Source: Mycolicibacterium arenosum (lineage in GTDB: Bacteria > Actinomycetota > Actinomycetes > Mycobacteriales > Mycobacteriaceae). Taken from it: a DNA stretch of 64,000 nucleotides. The stretch lies in contig NZ_JANDBD010000004.1 in assembly GCF_024320865.1 (NCBI RefSeq), forward strand, positions 372,001-436,000, in the 5' to 3' direction. How positions within the stretch are numbered: position 1 is the stretch's first letter; every line of letters starts with the position of its first letter. Positions 8,670 through 18,119 of the stretch are shown in pieces. The notes below the pieces were generated by a model. The model worked only from the letters and a program-made list of their open reading frames with translations, had not been told where the DNA came from and searched no databases. The position numbers were made by a program, and so were the translations under genes.

Positions 8670-10484
8670 CTAACCCCTCCCTGCGACGGTCGAAGCGGCG
8701 CGGCGCTCGCGGGCGATCTGCTGAACCGCACCGAGTCCGTTGAGCCGCGGTTTGGCCAGAAGCGTCGATTTCGAGGACAGGTACACGAGCGGCCAGGTCA
8801 CCAGGAACACCACGACCACGTCGAGAATCGTGGTGAGCCCCAGCGTGAACGCGAAGCCCTTGACCTGGCCGATCGCCAGCACGTACAGCACGGCGGCCGC
8901 GAGGAACGTCACCGCGTTGCCCGAGAGGATCGTCTGACGGGCGCGAGCCCAACCGCGTGGCACCGCCGACCGGAACGAGCGACCCTCGCGGATCTCGTCC
9001 TTGATGCGTTCGAAGAACACCACGAACGAATCCGCCGTCATGCCGATGCCGATGATCAGACCCGCGATGCCGGCGAGGTCGAGCGTGTAGTTGATGTACC
9101 TGCCCAGCAGTACCAGGATGGCGAAAACCATTGCGCCAGAGGCGACCAGCGACAGCGCGGTGAGCAGACCGAGCATGCGGTAGTACAGCAGCGCGTACAC
9201 CAGCACCAGCGCCAGCCCGACGGCACCGGCGATCAGTCCGGCCCGCAGCGACGACAACCCCAGCGTCGCCGACACCGTCTCGGCTTCCGACGACTCGAAC
9301 GACAGCGGCAGCGAGCCGTACTTCAACACGTTCGCGAGTTCGCGTGCCGAGTCGTTGGTGAACTGCCCGGTGATCTGGGTGCGGCCGCCCGGGATGGCCT
9401 CACGGATCGCCGGGGCGCTGACGACCTCCGAGTCGAGGACGAAGGCGGTCTGCGTGCCGACGTTCTGCGCCGTGAAGTCCGCCCAGGTGCTGGCGCCCTC
9501 TGGCTTGAACTCGACGTCGACGACGTACTGACCCTGCTGCTGGTCGAGACCCGACGACGCGTTCGCGATCTGCTCACCGTCGATGATCGACGGCGCCAGC
9601 AGGTAGACCTCGCGGCCGTCTTGAGAGCAGGTCACCAACGGCAGCTTGGGATCGTCGTTGCCCGCGAGGTCGTCGTCCTCGTTGCAGCGACTGGCCTGGA
9701 ACTGCATCGCCAGCACCTGGACGTTCTGGTCCGTGCTCTGGCGGAGCATCTGCTCGTCCTTGATCCGCTGGGAACGGTCCGCCTTGGGGTCCGGCGTTCC
9801 CGGCGCGGGGGTGGGTGCGGCACCGGGTCCGGGCGCGGGAGGCGTGGTGGCGCCGGGCGATGGGGACGGTGACGGCGACGGTGATGGCGGCGGTTCTTCG
9901 GGGAACGGACGCGGCTGAGGCGCTGCGGGCGCGGGCGGCTGCCCTTGATTCGGCGGGACGACCGGTGCGTCCGGCTCGAGGGGCGCGAACCCCGGTCCTC
10001 CGGGCGCCCCCGGCATCCCCGGCAGACCCGGAATGCCGGGCATCCCCGGTACCCCGCCGGGCGCACCCGGCACACCACCCGGTTGCTGCGCCTCCTGGCC
10101 GGCGGCGGGAATCGAGTGGATGACCGGCCGGATGTACAGGCGCGCGGTCTGGCCCAGGTTGCGGGCCTCACTGCTGTCGTTGCCCGGCACCGTGATCACC
10201 AGGTTGTTGCCGTCGATGACGACCTCGGACCCCGAGACGCCGAGCCCGTTCACGCGGGACGTGATGATCTCCTGCGCCTGCAGCAGCGCCTCGCGAGTGG
10301 GTTGCGAGCCGTCGGGCGTGCGCGCAGTCAGCGTCACCCTGGTGCCACCCTGCAGGTCGATGCCGAGTTTCGGCTCGGCCTTCTTATCCCCGGTCAGGAA
10401 CACCAGCAGGTAAGCCCCGATGAGTAGAACCAGGAATAGCGTCAGGTAGCGGTACGGGTGCACCGGCGCCGAAGACGATGCCAC
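8670..10484 (-). CDS. secD: Protein translocase subunit SecD, with a collagen-like Pro/Gly insert
   Basis: A 604-residue subunit of the SecDF complex. TM1 is at about 11-31, followed by [11 protein letters not shown]. The periplasmic P1 domain (about 45-405) is interrupted at about 128-238 by a low-complexity insert: a run of G-X-P triplets at about 137-165, then proline-rich and SPSPSP stretches. After the insert come FQASRC (C267) and LVTCSQDG (C286), PGGRTQITG, and TM2-6 with [11 protein letters not shown]. The start is GTG. The insert is in frame and the flanking motifs are intact, so this is not a frameshift. An orphan copy of the P1 domain is encoded at 702-1802. Confidence 0.96.
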   Translation of the reverse strand: MASSSAPVHPYRYLTLFLVLLIGAYLLVFLTGDKKAEPKLGIDLQGGTRVTLTARTPDGSQPTREALLQAQEIITSRVNGLGVSGSEVVIDGNNLVITVPGNDSSEARNLGQTARLYIRPVIHSIPAAGQEAQQPGGVPGAPGGVPGMPGIPGLPGMPGAPGGPGFAPLEPDAPVVPPNQGQPPAPAAPQPRPFPEEPPPSPSPSPSPSPGATTPPAPGPGAAPTPAPGTPDPKADRSQRIKDEQMLRQSTDQNVQVLAMQFQASRCNEDDDLAGNDDPKLPLVTCSQDGREVYLLAPSIIDGEQIANASSGLDQQQGQYVVDVEFKPEGASTWADFTAQNVGTQTAFVLDSEVVSAPAIREAIPGGRTQITGQFTNDSARELANVLKYGSLPLSFESSEAETVSATLGLSSLRAGLIAGAVGLALVLVYALLYYRMLGLLTALSLVASGAMVFAILVLLGRYINYTLDLAGIAGLIIGIGMTADSFVVFFERIKDEIREGRSFRSAVPRGWARARQTILSGNAVTFLAAAVLYVLAIGQVKGFAFTLGLTTILDVVVVFLVTWPLVYLSSKSTLLAKPRLNGLGAVQQIARERRAASTVAGRG

Positions 10485-10549
10485 GTTTCTCGGTTCTCCC
10501 TCAGTTCAGTACGTCAGCCCCGGAAAGGGTACGTGGTCGACCTGAGCCG

Positions 10550-10927
10550 TCAGCTGTCAGTCTTGGGCGAGCGAGTCGGATCCTTGTCCAACCGCACGTC
10601 GTACGCGTCGTCCGCGACGTCTTCCTCGTACTCGTAGTCGTCGCCGTCCTCATCGGCCTCGTCCTCGTCATCGGGCTCGATGACATCCCGGACCGCGAGC
10701 TTCATCCAGGTGGTCACGACGCCGGGGGCGATCTCCAGGTCGACGCTGTCGTCGCCGACGCCGGTGATCGTGGCCTCCAGACCGGACGTCGTGTGCACAC
10801 GGTCGCCGATCTTCAGGGACTCGTGCAGGTCGATGGTGGCCTGCATGGCCTTCTTCTGCTTGCGCGAGGCGAAGAACATGAACGCGCCGAGAACGATGAG
10901 CAGGGGCAGGAACAGGGCCAGATCCAT
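10550..10927 (-). CDS. yajC: Preprotein translocase accessory subunit YajC
   Basis: A 125-residue single-pass membrane protein associated with SecDF. It begins with one helix (DLALFLPLLIVLGAFMFFA), then RKQKKAMQA and a small domain with LKIGDRVHTTSGLEATI, typical of YajC. It ends in a strongly acidic tail of Asp/Glu runs, which is longer than the basic family core. I chose the ATG at 10927 because it puts the helix at the N-terminus; the longer open frame upstream adds no recognisable sequence. It lies 65 bp upstream of secD. Confidence 0.93.
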   Translation of the reverse strand: MDLALFLPLLIVLGAFMFFASRKQKKAMQATIDLHESLKIGDRVHTTSGLEATITGVGDDSVDLEIAPGVVTTWMKLAVRDVIEPDDEDEADEDGDDYEYEEDVADDAYDVRLDKDPTRSPKTDS

Positions 10928-11259
10928 GGGAAGCGCGTCTTTCGTATCGAGTGCAATGAAGAACGGCCGACACCAGGGGTTAGCACGCGGCCACGTCCGG
11001 TCCAGTGTGCCATTACAACGGCGAGCGGCTGAGTCCACCCTCAGCGGAAATCGGCTGCTGACGACCGCCCCTCACACCCGGAGTGCTACCGAAACCGTGC
11101 GAAACGGGGGTGACAGGTACGCATTCCATACGCCGCGCGGGGTGACTACCGACGTTTCCGATTGCCTCGCGAAGGGCGGCGACTAGGCTGGCCGCGACCC
11201 CTCGATGCCAGCTACGGCAGTCGCGTACCGCCCTCGTCATCCGACCCCCAGGAGTCAAC
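10928..11259. other. 332-bp divergent intergenic region between yajC and gabT
   Basis: No gene is supported here. The region must hold the divergent promoters for the yajC-sec run and for gabT. A TAGGCT hexamer near 11185 could be a -10 element for gabT, and AGGAG just before 11260 is its ribosome-binding site. I see no convincing inverted repeat or riboswitch. Confidence 0.6.
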
Positions 11260-12600
11260 GTGAGCACCTTGGAACAGAGCCGCCACCTCGCGACCAGCCT
11301 CCCCGGCCCGAAGTCGCAGGCCCTCATCGAGCGCAAGTCCGCCGCCGTCTCGAACGGTGTCGGAACCACCATGCCGGTGTACGCCGCACGGGCCGGTGGG
11401 GGCATCGTCGAAGACGTCGACGGCAACCGCCTGATCGATCTCGGCTCCGGCATCGCCGTCACGACCATCGGCAACGCGTCGCCACGCGTCGCGGCGGCGG
11501 TCGGTGCGCAGGCGCAGGAGTTCACCCACACCTGCTTCATGGTCACGCCCTACGAGGGGTACGTGGCGGTGTGCGAGCAGCTGAACCGGCTCACCCCCAT
11601 CGAGGGCGATAGTCGTTCCGCCCTGTTCAACTCGGGTTCGGAAGCGGTGGAGAACGCGGTCAAGATCGCCCGCACCTACACCCGCAAGCAGGCCGTCGTG
11701 GCGTTCGACCACGCCTACCACGGCCGGACGAACCTGACGATGGCGCTGACCGCGAAGTCGATGCCCTACAAGCACGGCTTCGGTCCGTTCGCTCCGGAGA
11801 TCTACCGCGCCCCTCTGTCGTATCCGTTCCGCGACGCCGAGTTCGGCAAGGAACTCGCCACCGACGGCGAGCTGGCGGCCAAGCGCGCGATCAGCGTGAT
11901 GGACAAGCAGATCGGCGCGGACAACCTCGCTGCGGTGATCATCGAGCCGATCCAGGGCGAGGGCGGCTTCATCGTGCCCGCCGAGGGCTTCCTGCCCGCG
12001 CTGCTGGACTGGTGCAGGAAGAACAACGTGGTCTTCATCGCCGACGAGGTGCAGACCGGATTCGCCCGCACCGGAGCGATGTTCGCGTGCGAGCACGAGG
12101 GCATCTCCCCCGATCTCATCGTCACCGCGAAGGGCATCGCCGACGGCATGCCGCTCTCCGCCGTGACGGGACGCGCCGCGATCATGGATTCACCTCACGT
12201 CAGCGGCCTCGGCGGTACCTACGGCGGTAATCCCGTCGCGTGTGCCGCCGCGCTCGCCACCATCGAGACCATCGAGGCCGATGGCCTGGTCGCGCGCGCC
12301 CGCGAGATCGAGACGCTCATGAAGGAGCGGCTCGGCCGGATTCAGGCCGACGACGACCGCATCGGCGAGGTCCGCGGCCGAGGCGCCATGATCGCCGTCG
12401 AACTGGTGAAGCCCGGAACGACCGAACCCGACGCGGATCTCACGAAGGCACTGTGTGCGGGCGCGCACGCCGAGGGCGTCATCGTGCTGTCCTGCGGGAC
12501 GTTCGGCAACGTTCTGCGCTTCCTGCCGCCACTCGCCATCAGCGACGAGCTACTGCACGAGGGGTTGGACGTGCTCGCCGCGGTGCTCGCGAAGCGGTAG
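11260..12600 (+). CDS. gabT: 4-aminobutyrate aminotransferase
   Basis: A 446-residue class-III PLP-dependent aminotransferase that would transfer the amino group of GABA to 2-oxoglutarate, giving succinate semialdehyde and glutamate. Motifs are NSGSEAVENAVKIAR (phosphate-binding loop), HAYHGRTN, IEPIQGEGGF, FIADEVQTGFARTG, and the PLP-binding lysine in TAKGIADG (Lys291). The start is GTG with AGGAG upstream. The position next to yajC on the opposite strand matches Rv2589. Unlike M. tuberculosis, no fadD9/car-type gene follows. Related omega-amino acids could also be substrates. Confidence 0.94.
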   Translation: MSTLEQSRHLATSLPGPKSQALIERKSAAVSNGVGTTMPVYAARAGGGIVEDVDGNRLIDLGSGIAVTTIGNASPRVAAAVGAQAQEFTHTCFMVTPYEGYVAVCEQLNRLTPIEGDSRSALFNSGSEAVENAVKIARTYTRKQAVVAFDHAYHGRTNLTMALTAKSMPYKHGFGPFAPEIYRAPLSYPFRDAEFGKELATDGELAAKRAISVMDKQIGADNLAAVIIEPIQGEGGFIVPAEGFLPALLDWCRKNNVVFIADEVQTGFARTGAMFACEHEGISPDLIVTAKGIADGMPLSAVTGRAAIMDSPHVSGLGGTYGGNPVACAAALATIETIEADGLVARAREIETLMKERLGRIQADDDRIGEVRGRGAMIAVELVKPGTTEPDADLTKALCAGAHAEGVIVLSCGTFGNVLRFLPPLAISDELLHEGLDVLAAVLAKR

Positions 12601-12623
12601 CGGCCTCGCGGACCGCCCGCGCA

Positions 12624-13463
12624 TCAGGCACGCGACGGCGTACTGGGATCAGTCACCTCCCAGAAACGGCGGATCAACTGTGCGATCCGCGGCGAGTCGA
12701 CGAGCAGTGGCGCCACGTGGCCGCCGCCCTCCACCACCTCGACCCTGCAGTCCGGGATCGCCGTGCAGGTCCTGCGCGCCTCGTCTGGCCGCCACCCCAT
12801 CGCGTCGTCGCGAGCCGACATCACCAGCGTCGGCACGGCCACCTCGGGAAGCAGTTCGGCGATTCCGGTGCGGCGCAGCATCAGGGACCTGATCGCTCTG
12901 GTCATGCCGACCCTGTCGGCGGACGTGAACGACTGCATCACCGCCCGAGTCCGCTCGGGTTGGGCGGCAGCGGTGTGCGGGCCGATCAGCGACGTCGACA
13001 GCGTCCCGGTGACGAGGCCGACAGGACCGAGCCAGCGGTACAACCACACCAGCGGCCAGCCCTTGACCACCTTCTCCCACGGTGTGAAGCCCCGTATCGG
13101 GGTACCGATCGTCGTCAAGGTGCGGATCCGCGGCGCGGCGCCGACCGCGAGCCGTAAGCCGACATGCCCGCCCCACGCGTTTCCCACCCAGTCGACCGGT
13201 TCGGCGAGTCCGAGCCCGTCGAGGGCCTGCACGGCCACATCCACGCACTCGGCAACCGAGAAGTCGCGCGGGACGGGATCACTCGCCCCGTGCGACGGGC
13301 CGTCGACGGCGTAGACGGTTCGGTGCCCGGCGAGCTCGCCGACGAGGGGTCCCCACGACGTGGAGTCGACGAACAGGCTGTGCCACAGGACAACCGGGGG
13401 TCCGGTACCCGTGACGGTGACGTGCAGCTCGCCCAGCGCGGTGGTGACGTATCGGGATGCCAT
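12624..13463 (-). CDS. Alpha/beta-hydrolase-fold protein with Ala at the nucleophile position
   Basis: A 279-residue protein with the alpha/beta hydrolase layout: VVLWHSLFVDSTSW near the N-terminus, DGPSHGASD, a nucleophile elbow, PTLVMSARDDAMG, and GGGHVAPLLVDSP carrying the usual His. The elbow reads VGNAWGGHVG, so the position normally held by Ser, Cys or Asp is Ala (GCG codon). The protein may therefore be non-hydrolytic, or use another mechanism. The start ATG follows AAAGGAGG. It is divergent from a MarR gene with a perfect palindrome between them, so it is likely the regulator's main target. The substrate is unknown. Confidence 0.85.
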   Translation of the reverse strand: MASRYVTTALGELHVTVTGTGPPVVLWHSLFVDSTSWGPLVGELAGHRTVYAVDGPSHGASDPVPRDFSVAECVDVAVQALDGLGLAEPVDWVGNAWGGHVGLRLAVGAAPRIRTLTTIGTPIRGFTPWEKVVKGWPLVWLYRWLGPVGLVTGTLSTSLIGPHTAAAQPERTRAVMQSFTSADRVGMTRAIRSLMLRRTGIAELLPEVAVPTLVMSARDDAMGWRPDEARRTCTAIPDCRVEVVEGGGHVAPLLVDSPRIAQLIRRFWEVTDPSTPSRA

Positions 13464-13481
13464 GCCACGCCTCCTTTACTT

Positions 13482-13505
13482 CGGAAACCGAAACTTCGGT
13501 TTCCG
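13482..13505. promoter_or_regulatory. Perfect palindrome, probable MarR operator
   Basis: Two 11-bp arms, CGGAAACCGAA and TTCGGTTTCCG, are exact reverse complements separated by AC. The element lies between the divergent alpha/beta hydrolase gene (start 13463) and the MarR-family gene (start about 13523), the classical location for a MarR operator controlling both genes. Confidence 0.85.
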
Positions 13506-13522
13506 TAGTATTGTTCTTCGAC

Positions 13523-13987
13523 GTGCCCTCGTCAAGTGATCTGCCCCCGGACCGGCTGGCGATCGGACAGCTGCTGGTGCGGCTGTTGCGACTGTTCCGC
13601 GACGACCTCGCGGCCCCCGCGGCCGACCGCGGGTACGACGACATCCGCGAGGTGCACTACCAGATCTTCGGCAACATCCGGACGGGCGGCATCAGGCTCA
13701 CCGAGCTGGCCGCACGGGCCCAGCTCAGCCTCGCTGCGGCATCGGAGTTGGTGAACGACCTTGCGGCACTTGGCTATCTGACCCGTCGTCCCGATCCGCA
13801 GGACGGCCGTGCCAAGCTGATCGACCTGACGGCCCGCGGTCAGGGCCTGCTGGCCGACGCGGGCGATCGCGTCGCGGACATCGAGCAGCGCTGGGGGGCC
13901 GCCGTCGGATCGCACGCGTTCGCGGACATGTGCAAGACCATGCAGGCCCTGCTCGACGAACTCGACCCCGAGCAGGCCCGCGGCTAG
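13523..13987 (+). CDS. MarR-family transcriptional regulator
   Basis: A 154-residue winged-helix repressor if begun at GTG 13523; a TTG at 13511 would add four residues. The open frame reaches back to 13457, but that start would place the operator palindrome inside the gene, so I reject it. A helix-turn-helix is visible in IRLTELAARAQLSLAAASELVNDLAALGYL, split by the turn, and the wing in RRPDPQDGRAKLIDLT. It probably binds the palindrome at 13482-13505, repressing itself and the divergent hydrolase until a small ligand binds. Its TAG stop shares the four bases CTAG with the stop of the convergent membrane-protein gene. Confidence 0.88.
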   Translation: MPSSSDLPPDRLAIGQLLVRLLRLFRDDLAAPAADRGYDDIREVHYQIFGNIRTGGIRLTELAARAQLSLAAASELVNDLAALGYLTRRPDPQDGRAKLIDLTARGQGLLADAGDRVADIEQRWGAAVGSHAFADMCKTMQALLDELDPEQARG

Positions 13988-14643
13988 TTCGTCGAGCCCG
14001 CGGGACTGCGGCGCAGCACACCCCACCGGCGGTTGCGACGCGTCGGCGTGTTCGGTGTCGGCTCGGTGGGCGACTCGTCGTCGATCGCCACGGCATGCGC
14101 ACCCGTCGGCACCGGCGCGTCGGCGCCCGGTTGCTCGACGACGGTGCGGCGGGCGTACTCGATGTCGCGTGCGGTCCGCACCGACACCCGCCCGAGCGCC
14201 ACGGCGCCGAGGAACACCACCAGCGCACCCAGGCCGTGGAAGTAGGACAACTCGAGCCACAGCCGCTGCGTGTCGGTAGCGGCCACCGGGGCGCCGACGT
14301 CGCCGAGACCGAACGGGCCCGCAACTGCGCGGCCGATCACGAACCACGCACCGGCGAGTACGGCCAGCCAACCGCCCAGCATCGCGGTGACGCGGTTCCG
14401 GGACATCAGCAGCAAACCACCGCCGATGACCGTCACCACACCGGGCAGCACCTCGAGCAGTCCGCGTGCGGCCGTCCAGTCGCGACTGTCGTTGTAGGCG
14501 AACCCGAGTTGCGGACCGACGAACGGCGCGAGGGCACCCCAGGCACCCAAAACGATCAGCAGCAGTCCGCTCGCCGCGCCGCGACTCCTCGGCATGTGCA
14601 GACGTCCACCCTTCGGGTGGTCCCGCGTCTCGACGTGGTTCAT
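13984..14643 (-). CDS. Conserved mycobacterial membrane protein of unknown function
   Basis: A 219-residue protein with about four predicted membrane helices: GLLLIVLGAWGALAPFVG, LLEVLPGVVTVIGGGLLLM, AMLGGWLAVLAGAWFVIG and FHGLGALVVFLGAVALG. The cytoplasmic tail is rich in Pro, Thr and Arg. The layout suggests a small integral membrane protein. I do not recognise an enzymatic motif. The start could be the ATG at 14643 or the internal ATG in LHMPRSRG. It is convergent with the MarR gene through a shared CTAG. Confidence 0.75.
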   Translation of the reverse strand: MNHVETRDHPKGGRLHMPRSRGAASGLLLIVLGAWGALAPFVGPQLGFAYNDSRDWTAARGLLEVLPGVVTVIGGGLLLMSRNRVTAMLGGWLAVLAGAWFVIGRAVAGPFGLGDVGAPVAATDTQRLWLELSYFHGLGALVVFLGAVALGRVSVRTARDIEYARRTVVEQPGADAPVPTGAHAVAIDDESPTEPTPNTPTRRNRRWGVLRRSPAGSTN

Positions 14644-14960
14644 TGGTGGGCCTCCTCAGTCGATCCCGCGAGTACCCGGCCCCGCGTACGCCTAACCCCG
14701 ACGGACCGTCACCGGGCGGGTCGCACAGGGTTGGTTGCCATGCCGGAGTTCGGGCGGGAGCATCGCCTGCTCACGGCCGCTTGCACGCCGACCGGTGCGT
14801 TGCCAGTGCCGCTGCGCGCCCGGTCGCGAATTCGTGCAGCAAACACCCATCGCAGTCTGTACTATCGATTCTTTGAACGTGGGAACGCTTTTTGCGGTCC
14901 GCGAAATACGCCCGAATCGACACCCTCGTCAGGGCAAGATCGCAAGGTGAGCACCAGATA
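14644..14960. other. 317-bp divergent intergenic region upstream of the diguanylate cyclase
   Basis: No gene is supported. It separates the membrane protein (minus) from the diguanylate cyclase (plus). A TACTAT hexamer at 14860-14865 is a plausible -10 element for the cyclase. I see no clear operator or terminator. Confidence 0.5.
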
Positions 14961-16283
14961 GTGCAACTGATCAGCCAGTGGTGGCATCAGCCGGATCACT
15001 ATCGTTGGCTGTCCAGCTACCTTGCTGCACACAATCTTCAGCGGTTCACCCGCTACATGATGGCTGTCATCGTCACGGCCCTTGCGACGGTACCCGTGCT
15101 CATGTGGGCGAGCGCGTCCGGGCCGGTAGGGCCGATCTTCCTCGCCACCGCCGTCATCGTGGCGGGCACGTGCCTGACGATGGCGCTGATGTGGCTCACC
15201 CGCTGGCCGACGCGGGGCCAGTCGACCGCCTTCTCCATTCTGGCGGGTGTCTGCATCGCCGTCACGTGCCTCACCCAGAGCTATCCGGGCGCCGGCATTC
15301 AAACCTGCGCGGCGTTCGCGGCGCTCGCCGGCTACGTCGCCTTCTTCCACAGCAGTCGACTGCTCACGCTGATCCTCGCGATGGCCGCGCTGACGGCAGT
15401 GGTCTGCACGGTCCGGGTCGGTGTGTACGTGGACGGCGCGCTCGCCAGCAGCAAGTTGATCGTGCTGGCGATCTCGGTGTTCGCCGTGCCCTTCTCAGCA
15501 CAGGTGCTCGTTCACATCCTCGGGATGGACGCGCTGCGCTCGGATACCGACCCGCTGACCGAACTCCCCAATCGCCGCGGCTTCCACCGCTCGGTGCGGG
15601 CTCTGGTGACGTCGTCGCTGGGCGCCGCTCAGCAGCGACTGGCGGTGGTGATGGTCGACCTCGACGACTTCAAGCGGATCAACGACACGTCGGGCCACGC
15701 CCAAGGCGACCGGATCCTGGTGGCCGTCGGCGACATCCTGCGCCGCAACCGGCACACCGACTCCGTCATCGCCCGTATCGGCGGCGAGGAGTTCGTCGTC
15801 GCGGTCGTCGGCCCCGAACAGCACGCTGTCGAACTGGCCGAGCGACTGCGCGCGGAGATCTCCGTTCTGCCCGGCGACATCACCGCGAGCATCGGCATCG
15901 CCAGTGCGCCGTTCTCCGCGATCCCCGACGCGAAGGTCCTGGCGTTCGCCGACACGCTGGTCGAGGCCGCCGACCGCGCGATGTACAAAGCCAAACAGTC
16001 CGGCGGTGATCAGGTCTACGTGGTCGGGCGGGCCGAGGGCGCCGACGTCGCGACGGGCTACGCCAGGGAGAGCCCGACAGCCAGCAGGACCACCGCGATC
16101 AACGGGAACGCCCCCTGGACGACCGCCGACCGCGCCTTGGCCGGCGCGGAGGCGAGCAGCACGATGGCGGCGGCCAGCATGGAGCCGACGCCCGCGAACA
16201 CCAGAGCGGCGCCGACGGCCATTCCGCCGGAGCTGATCCAGGCCACGCCGACGCCGGTCACGATCGCCAAGAAGAGGTTGTAG
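14961..16283 (+). CDS. Membrane GGDEF-domain diguanylate cyclase with antisense-encoded tail
   Basis: 440 residues from the GTG at 14961, preceded at a distance by AAGGTGAG; the WWHQPDHYRWLSSYL opening is typical of mycobacterial membrane GGDEF proteins. About six helices (residues 30-190) precede a GGDEF domain with DPLTELPNRRGF and an intact RIGGEEF active site, so it should make cyclic di-GMP from GTP. An RxxD is nearby (RHTD) but one residue off the canonical inhibitory-site spacing. No EAL domain is present. After VYVVGRA the frame continues about 80 residues as an Ala/Thr/Pro-rich tail. That tail lies antisense to the DUF1304 gene, overlapping it by 226 bp. Confidence 0.88.
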   Translation: MQLISQWWHQPDHYRWLSSYLAAHNLQRFTRYMMAVIVTALATVPVLMWASASGPVGPIFLATAVIVAGTCLTMALMWLTRWPTRGQSTAFSILAGVCIAVTCLTQSYPGAGIQTCAAFAALAGYVAFFHSSRLLTLILAMAALTAVVCTVRVGVYVDGALASSKLIVLAISVFAVPFSAQVLVHILGMDALRSDTDPLTELPNRRGFHRSVRALVTSSLGAAQQRLAVVMVDLDDFKRINDTSGHAQGDRILVAVGDILRRNRHTDSVIARIGGEEFVVAVVGPEQHAVELAERLRAEISVLPGDITASIGIASAPFSAIPDAKVLAFADTLVEAADRAMYKAKQSGGDQVYVVGRAEGADVATGYARESPTASRTTAINGNAPWTTADRALAGAEASSTMAAASMEPTPANTRAAPTAIPPELIQATPTPVTIAKKRL

Positions 16284-16447
16284 AACCCCTGGTTGTAAGC
16301 CAGCAGCTTGGTGGTCTCGGCTTCCTCCGGCGTCGTGCCGAACGTCCTCCGCGTAGCGGGCTCCGTCCAGCGGAACGACTCGAGCACGAAGATGTAGACG
16401 TGCAGAACCGCGGCGAGTCCCGCGAAAACCAATGCCGCCGTGATCAT
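16058..16447 (-). CDS. DUF1304-family small membrane protein
   Basis: A 129-residue protein with four helices, starting MITAALVFAGLAAVLHVYIF. The ESFRWTEP and LLAYNQGFYNLFLA phrases are characteristic of DUF1304. It is predicted to be an integral membrane protein of unknown function. The start ATG at 16447 is preceded by GGAGCGG on the minus strand; the longer upstream frame overlaps ruvB and is rejected. Its 3' half overlaps the diguanylate cyclase tail on the other strand. It lies 11 bp downstream of the ruvB stop, so it may be co-transcribed with ruvCAB. Confidence 0.85.
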   Translation of the reverse strand: MITAALVFAGLAAVLHVYIFVLESFRWTEPATRRTFGTTPEEAETTKLLAYNQGFYNLFLAIVTGVGVAWISSGGMAVGAALVFAGVGSMLAAAIVLLASAPAKARSAVVQGAFPLIAVVLLAVGLSLA

Positions 16448-16458
16448 TCCGCCGCTCC

Positions 16459-17529
16459 TCACTCGAATAGGCCGGGTTGTCCCAATCCCACCGCGCCGTT
16501 CGGTGGGGTCATCCCGAGGTGAGTCCAGGCCAGCCGGGTGGCGACGCGACCGCGCGGGGTGCGCGCGATCATGCCCGCGCGAACCAGGAAGGGCTCGCAC
16601 ACCTCCTCGACGGTGGTGGCCTCTTCACCGACGGCGACCGCGAGCGTGGACACGCCGACCGGGCCGCCGCCGAAGCTACGCGTGAGCGCGCTCAGCACCG
16701 CCCTGTCGAGGCGATCCAGACCCAGCTCGTCGACGTCGTAGACCGCGAGCGCCGCCTTCGCGATATCGCGGGTGATGACACCGTCGGCGCGCACCTCCGC
16801 GTAGTCGCGCACGCGGCGCAGCAGCCGGTTGGCGATACGCGGGGTGCCACGGGACCTGCGGGCGATCTCGGACCCCGCGTCACCGCCGAGTTCGATGCCG
16901 AGGATGCCCGCCGATCGGCTGAGTACGCGCTCGAGTTCAGCCGGTTCGTAGAAGTCCATGTGCGCGGTGAAGCCGAACCGGTCGCGCAGCGGTCCGGTCA
17001 GCGCGCCGGACCGCGTCGTCGCTCCGACGAGCGTGAACGGCGCGACCTCCAGCGGGATCGACGTGGCGCCCGGCCCCTTCCCCACGACCACGTCGACGCG
17101 GAAGTCCTCCATGGCCAGGTACAGCATCTCCTCGGCGGGCCGGGCGATGCGGTGGATCTCGTCGATGAACAACACGTCACCCTCGACGAGGTTCGACAGC
17201 ATCGCGGCGAGGTCACCCGCCCGCTCGAGTGCGGGGCCCGACGTGACGCGCAGCGACGACCCGAGTTCGGCGGCGATGATCATCGCCAGCGAGGTCTTGC
17301 CCAGGCCCGGCGGCCCGGACAGCAGGATGTGATCCGGCGTGCCCCCGCGGTTCTTGGCGCCCTCGAGGACCAGCGACAGCTGCTCGCGCACCCGAGGCTG
17401 ACCGATGAACTCGCGCAGCGACCGCGGCCGCAGGCTCGCGTCGATGTCGCCCTCGCCCACCGTGAGCGCGGCCGAGACGTCTCGGTCCTCGGCGGGTTCG
17501 ACGTCGTCCGGGTCGTCGAAGCGGCCCAT
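16459..17529 (-). CDS. ruvB: Holliday junction branch migration ATPase RuvB
   Basis: A 356-residue AAA+ motor that drives branch migration of Holliday junctions together with RuvA. Features are [14 protein letters not shown], Walker A GPPGLGKT (72-79), Walker B LFIDEIHR, sensor region [19 protein letters not shown] and the C-terminal winged helix ([13 protein letters not shown]). ATG start, 2 bp after the ruvA stop. Last of the ruvC-ruvA-ruvB genes, which share a LexA box upstream of ruvC. Confidence 0.98.
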   Translation of the reverse strand: MGRFDDPDDVEPAEDRDVSAALTVGEGDIDASLRPRSLREFIGQPRVREQLSLVLEGAKNRGGTPDHILLSGPPGLGKTSLAMIIAAELGSSLRVTSGPALERAGDLAAMLSNLVEGDVLFIDEIHRIARPAEEMLYLAMEDFRVDVVVGKGPGATSIPLEVAPFTLVGATTRSGALTGPLRDRFGFTAHMDFYEPAELERVLSRSAGILGIELGGDAGSEIARRSRGTPRIANRLLRRVRDYAEVRADGVITRDIAKAALAVYDVDELGLDRLDRAVLSALTRSFGGGPVGVSTLAVAVGEEATTVEEVCEPFLVRAGMIARTPRGRVATRLAWTHLGMTPPNGAVGLGQPGLFE

Positions 17530-17531
17530 CG

Positions 17532-18119
17532 CTACTTCCTGCCCAGCATCGACAGCGCCGCGCGCAGAGCGCTCTGCGTGCTGGCGTCCGGGTCCCCGGC
17601 GAGTACTTTGTCGGTGGCCTCCTCGGCCTGCTTCGACGCGAACCCGAGCCCGATGAGGGCCTCCACGACGGGGCCGCGGATCCCGTGTCCGGTCGCCGAC
17701 GCCGACGCGCCCGGTGCGGTGGCGCCGATCTTGTCGCGCAGTTCGAGCACCATGCGCTCGGCCCCGCGCTTTCCGATACCGGGCACCCTGGTGAGCGCGG
17801 TGACGTCACCGTCACCGAGGGCCTGCCGCAGCGCCTGCGCGTCGTACACCGCCAGCGTCGCGAGGGCGATCTTGGGACCGACACCGGACACCCCGAGCAG
17901 CGTCGTGAACAGGTCGCGGGATTCGGCGTCGGCGAAGCCGTACAGCGTCATCGAATCCTCGCGCACGATCATCGCCGTGATGAGCCGGGTCTCGCCGCCT
18001 CGGCGCAGCGTGGCCAGCGTCGCAGGCGTCGTCAGCACCTTGTAGCCGACGCCCGCCGCTTCGATCACCGCGTGGTCGAGCGCGATGTCGAGCACCTCGC
18101 CCCGGACCGAGGCGATCAC
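17532..18119 (-). CDS. ruvA: Holliday junction DNA-binding protein RuvA
   Basis: A 195-residue protein whose tetramer binds Holliday junctions and loads RuvB. The N-terminal OB domain starts [12 protein letters not shown], and tandem helix-hairpin-helix motifs include [19 protein letters not shown]. The C-terminal RuvB-binding domain has [16 protein letters not shown]. The GTG start overlaps the ruvC stop as GTGA, giving translational coupling. Confidence 0.97.
   Translation of the reverse strand: MIASVRGEVLDIALDHAVIEAAGVGYKVLTTPATLATLRRGGETRLITAMIVREDSMTLYGFADAESRDLFTTLLGVSGVGPKIALATLAVYDAQALRQALGDGDVTALTRVPGIGKRGAERMVLELRDKIGATAPGASASATGHGIRGPVVEALIGLGFASKQAEEATDKVLAGDPDASTQSALRAALSMLGRK

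Noticed and set aside
5997..9872. Very long plus-strand open frame antisense to the lipoprotein, secF and secD genes
   Set aside because: High-GC shadow of three well-supported genes; the translation is Arg/Gly/His-rich with no domain.
9800..10100. Frameshift in SecD at the Pro/Gly tract
   Set aside because: Frame and conserved motifs continue intact on both sides; the orphan copy also has a short insert at the same place.
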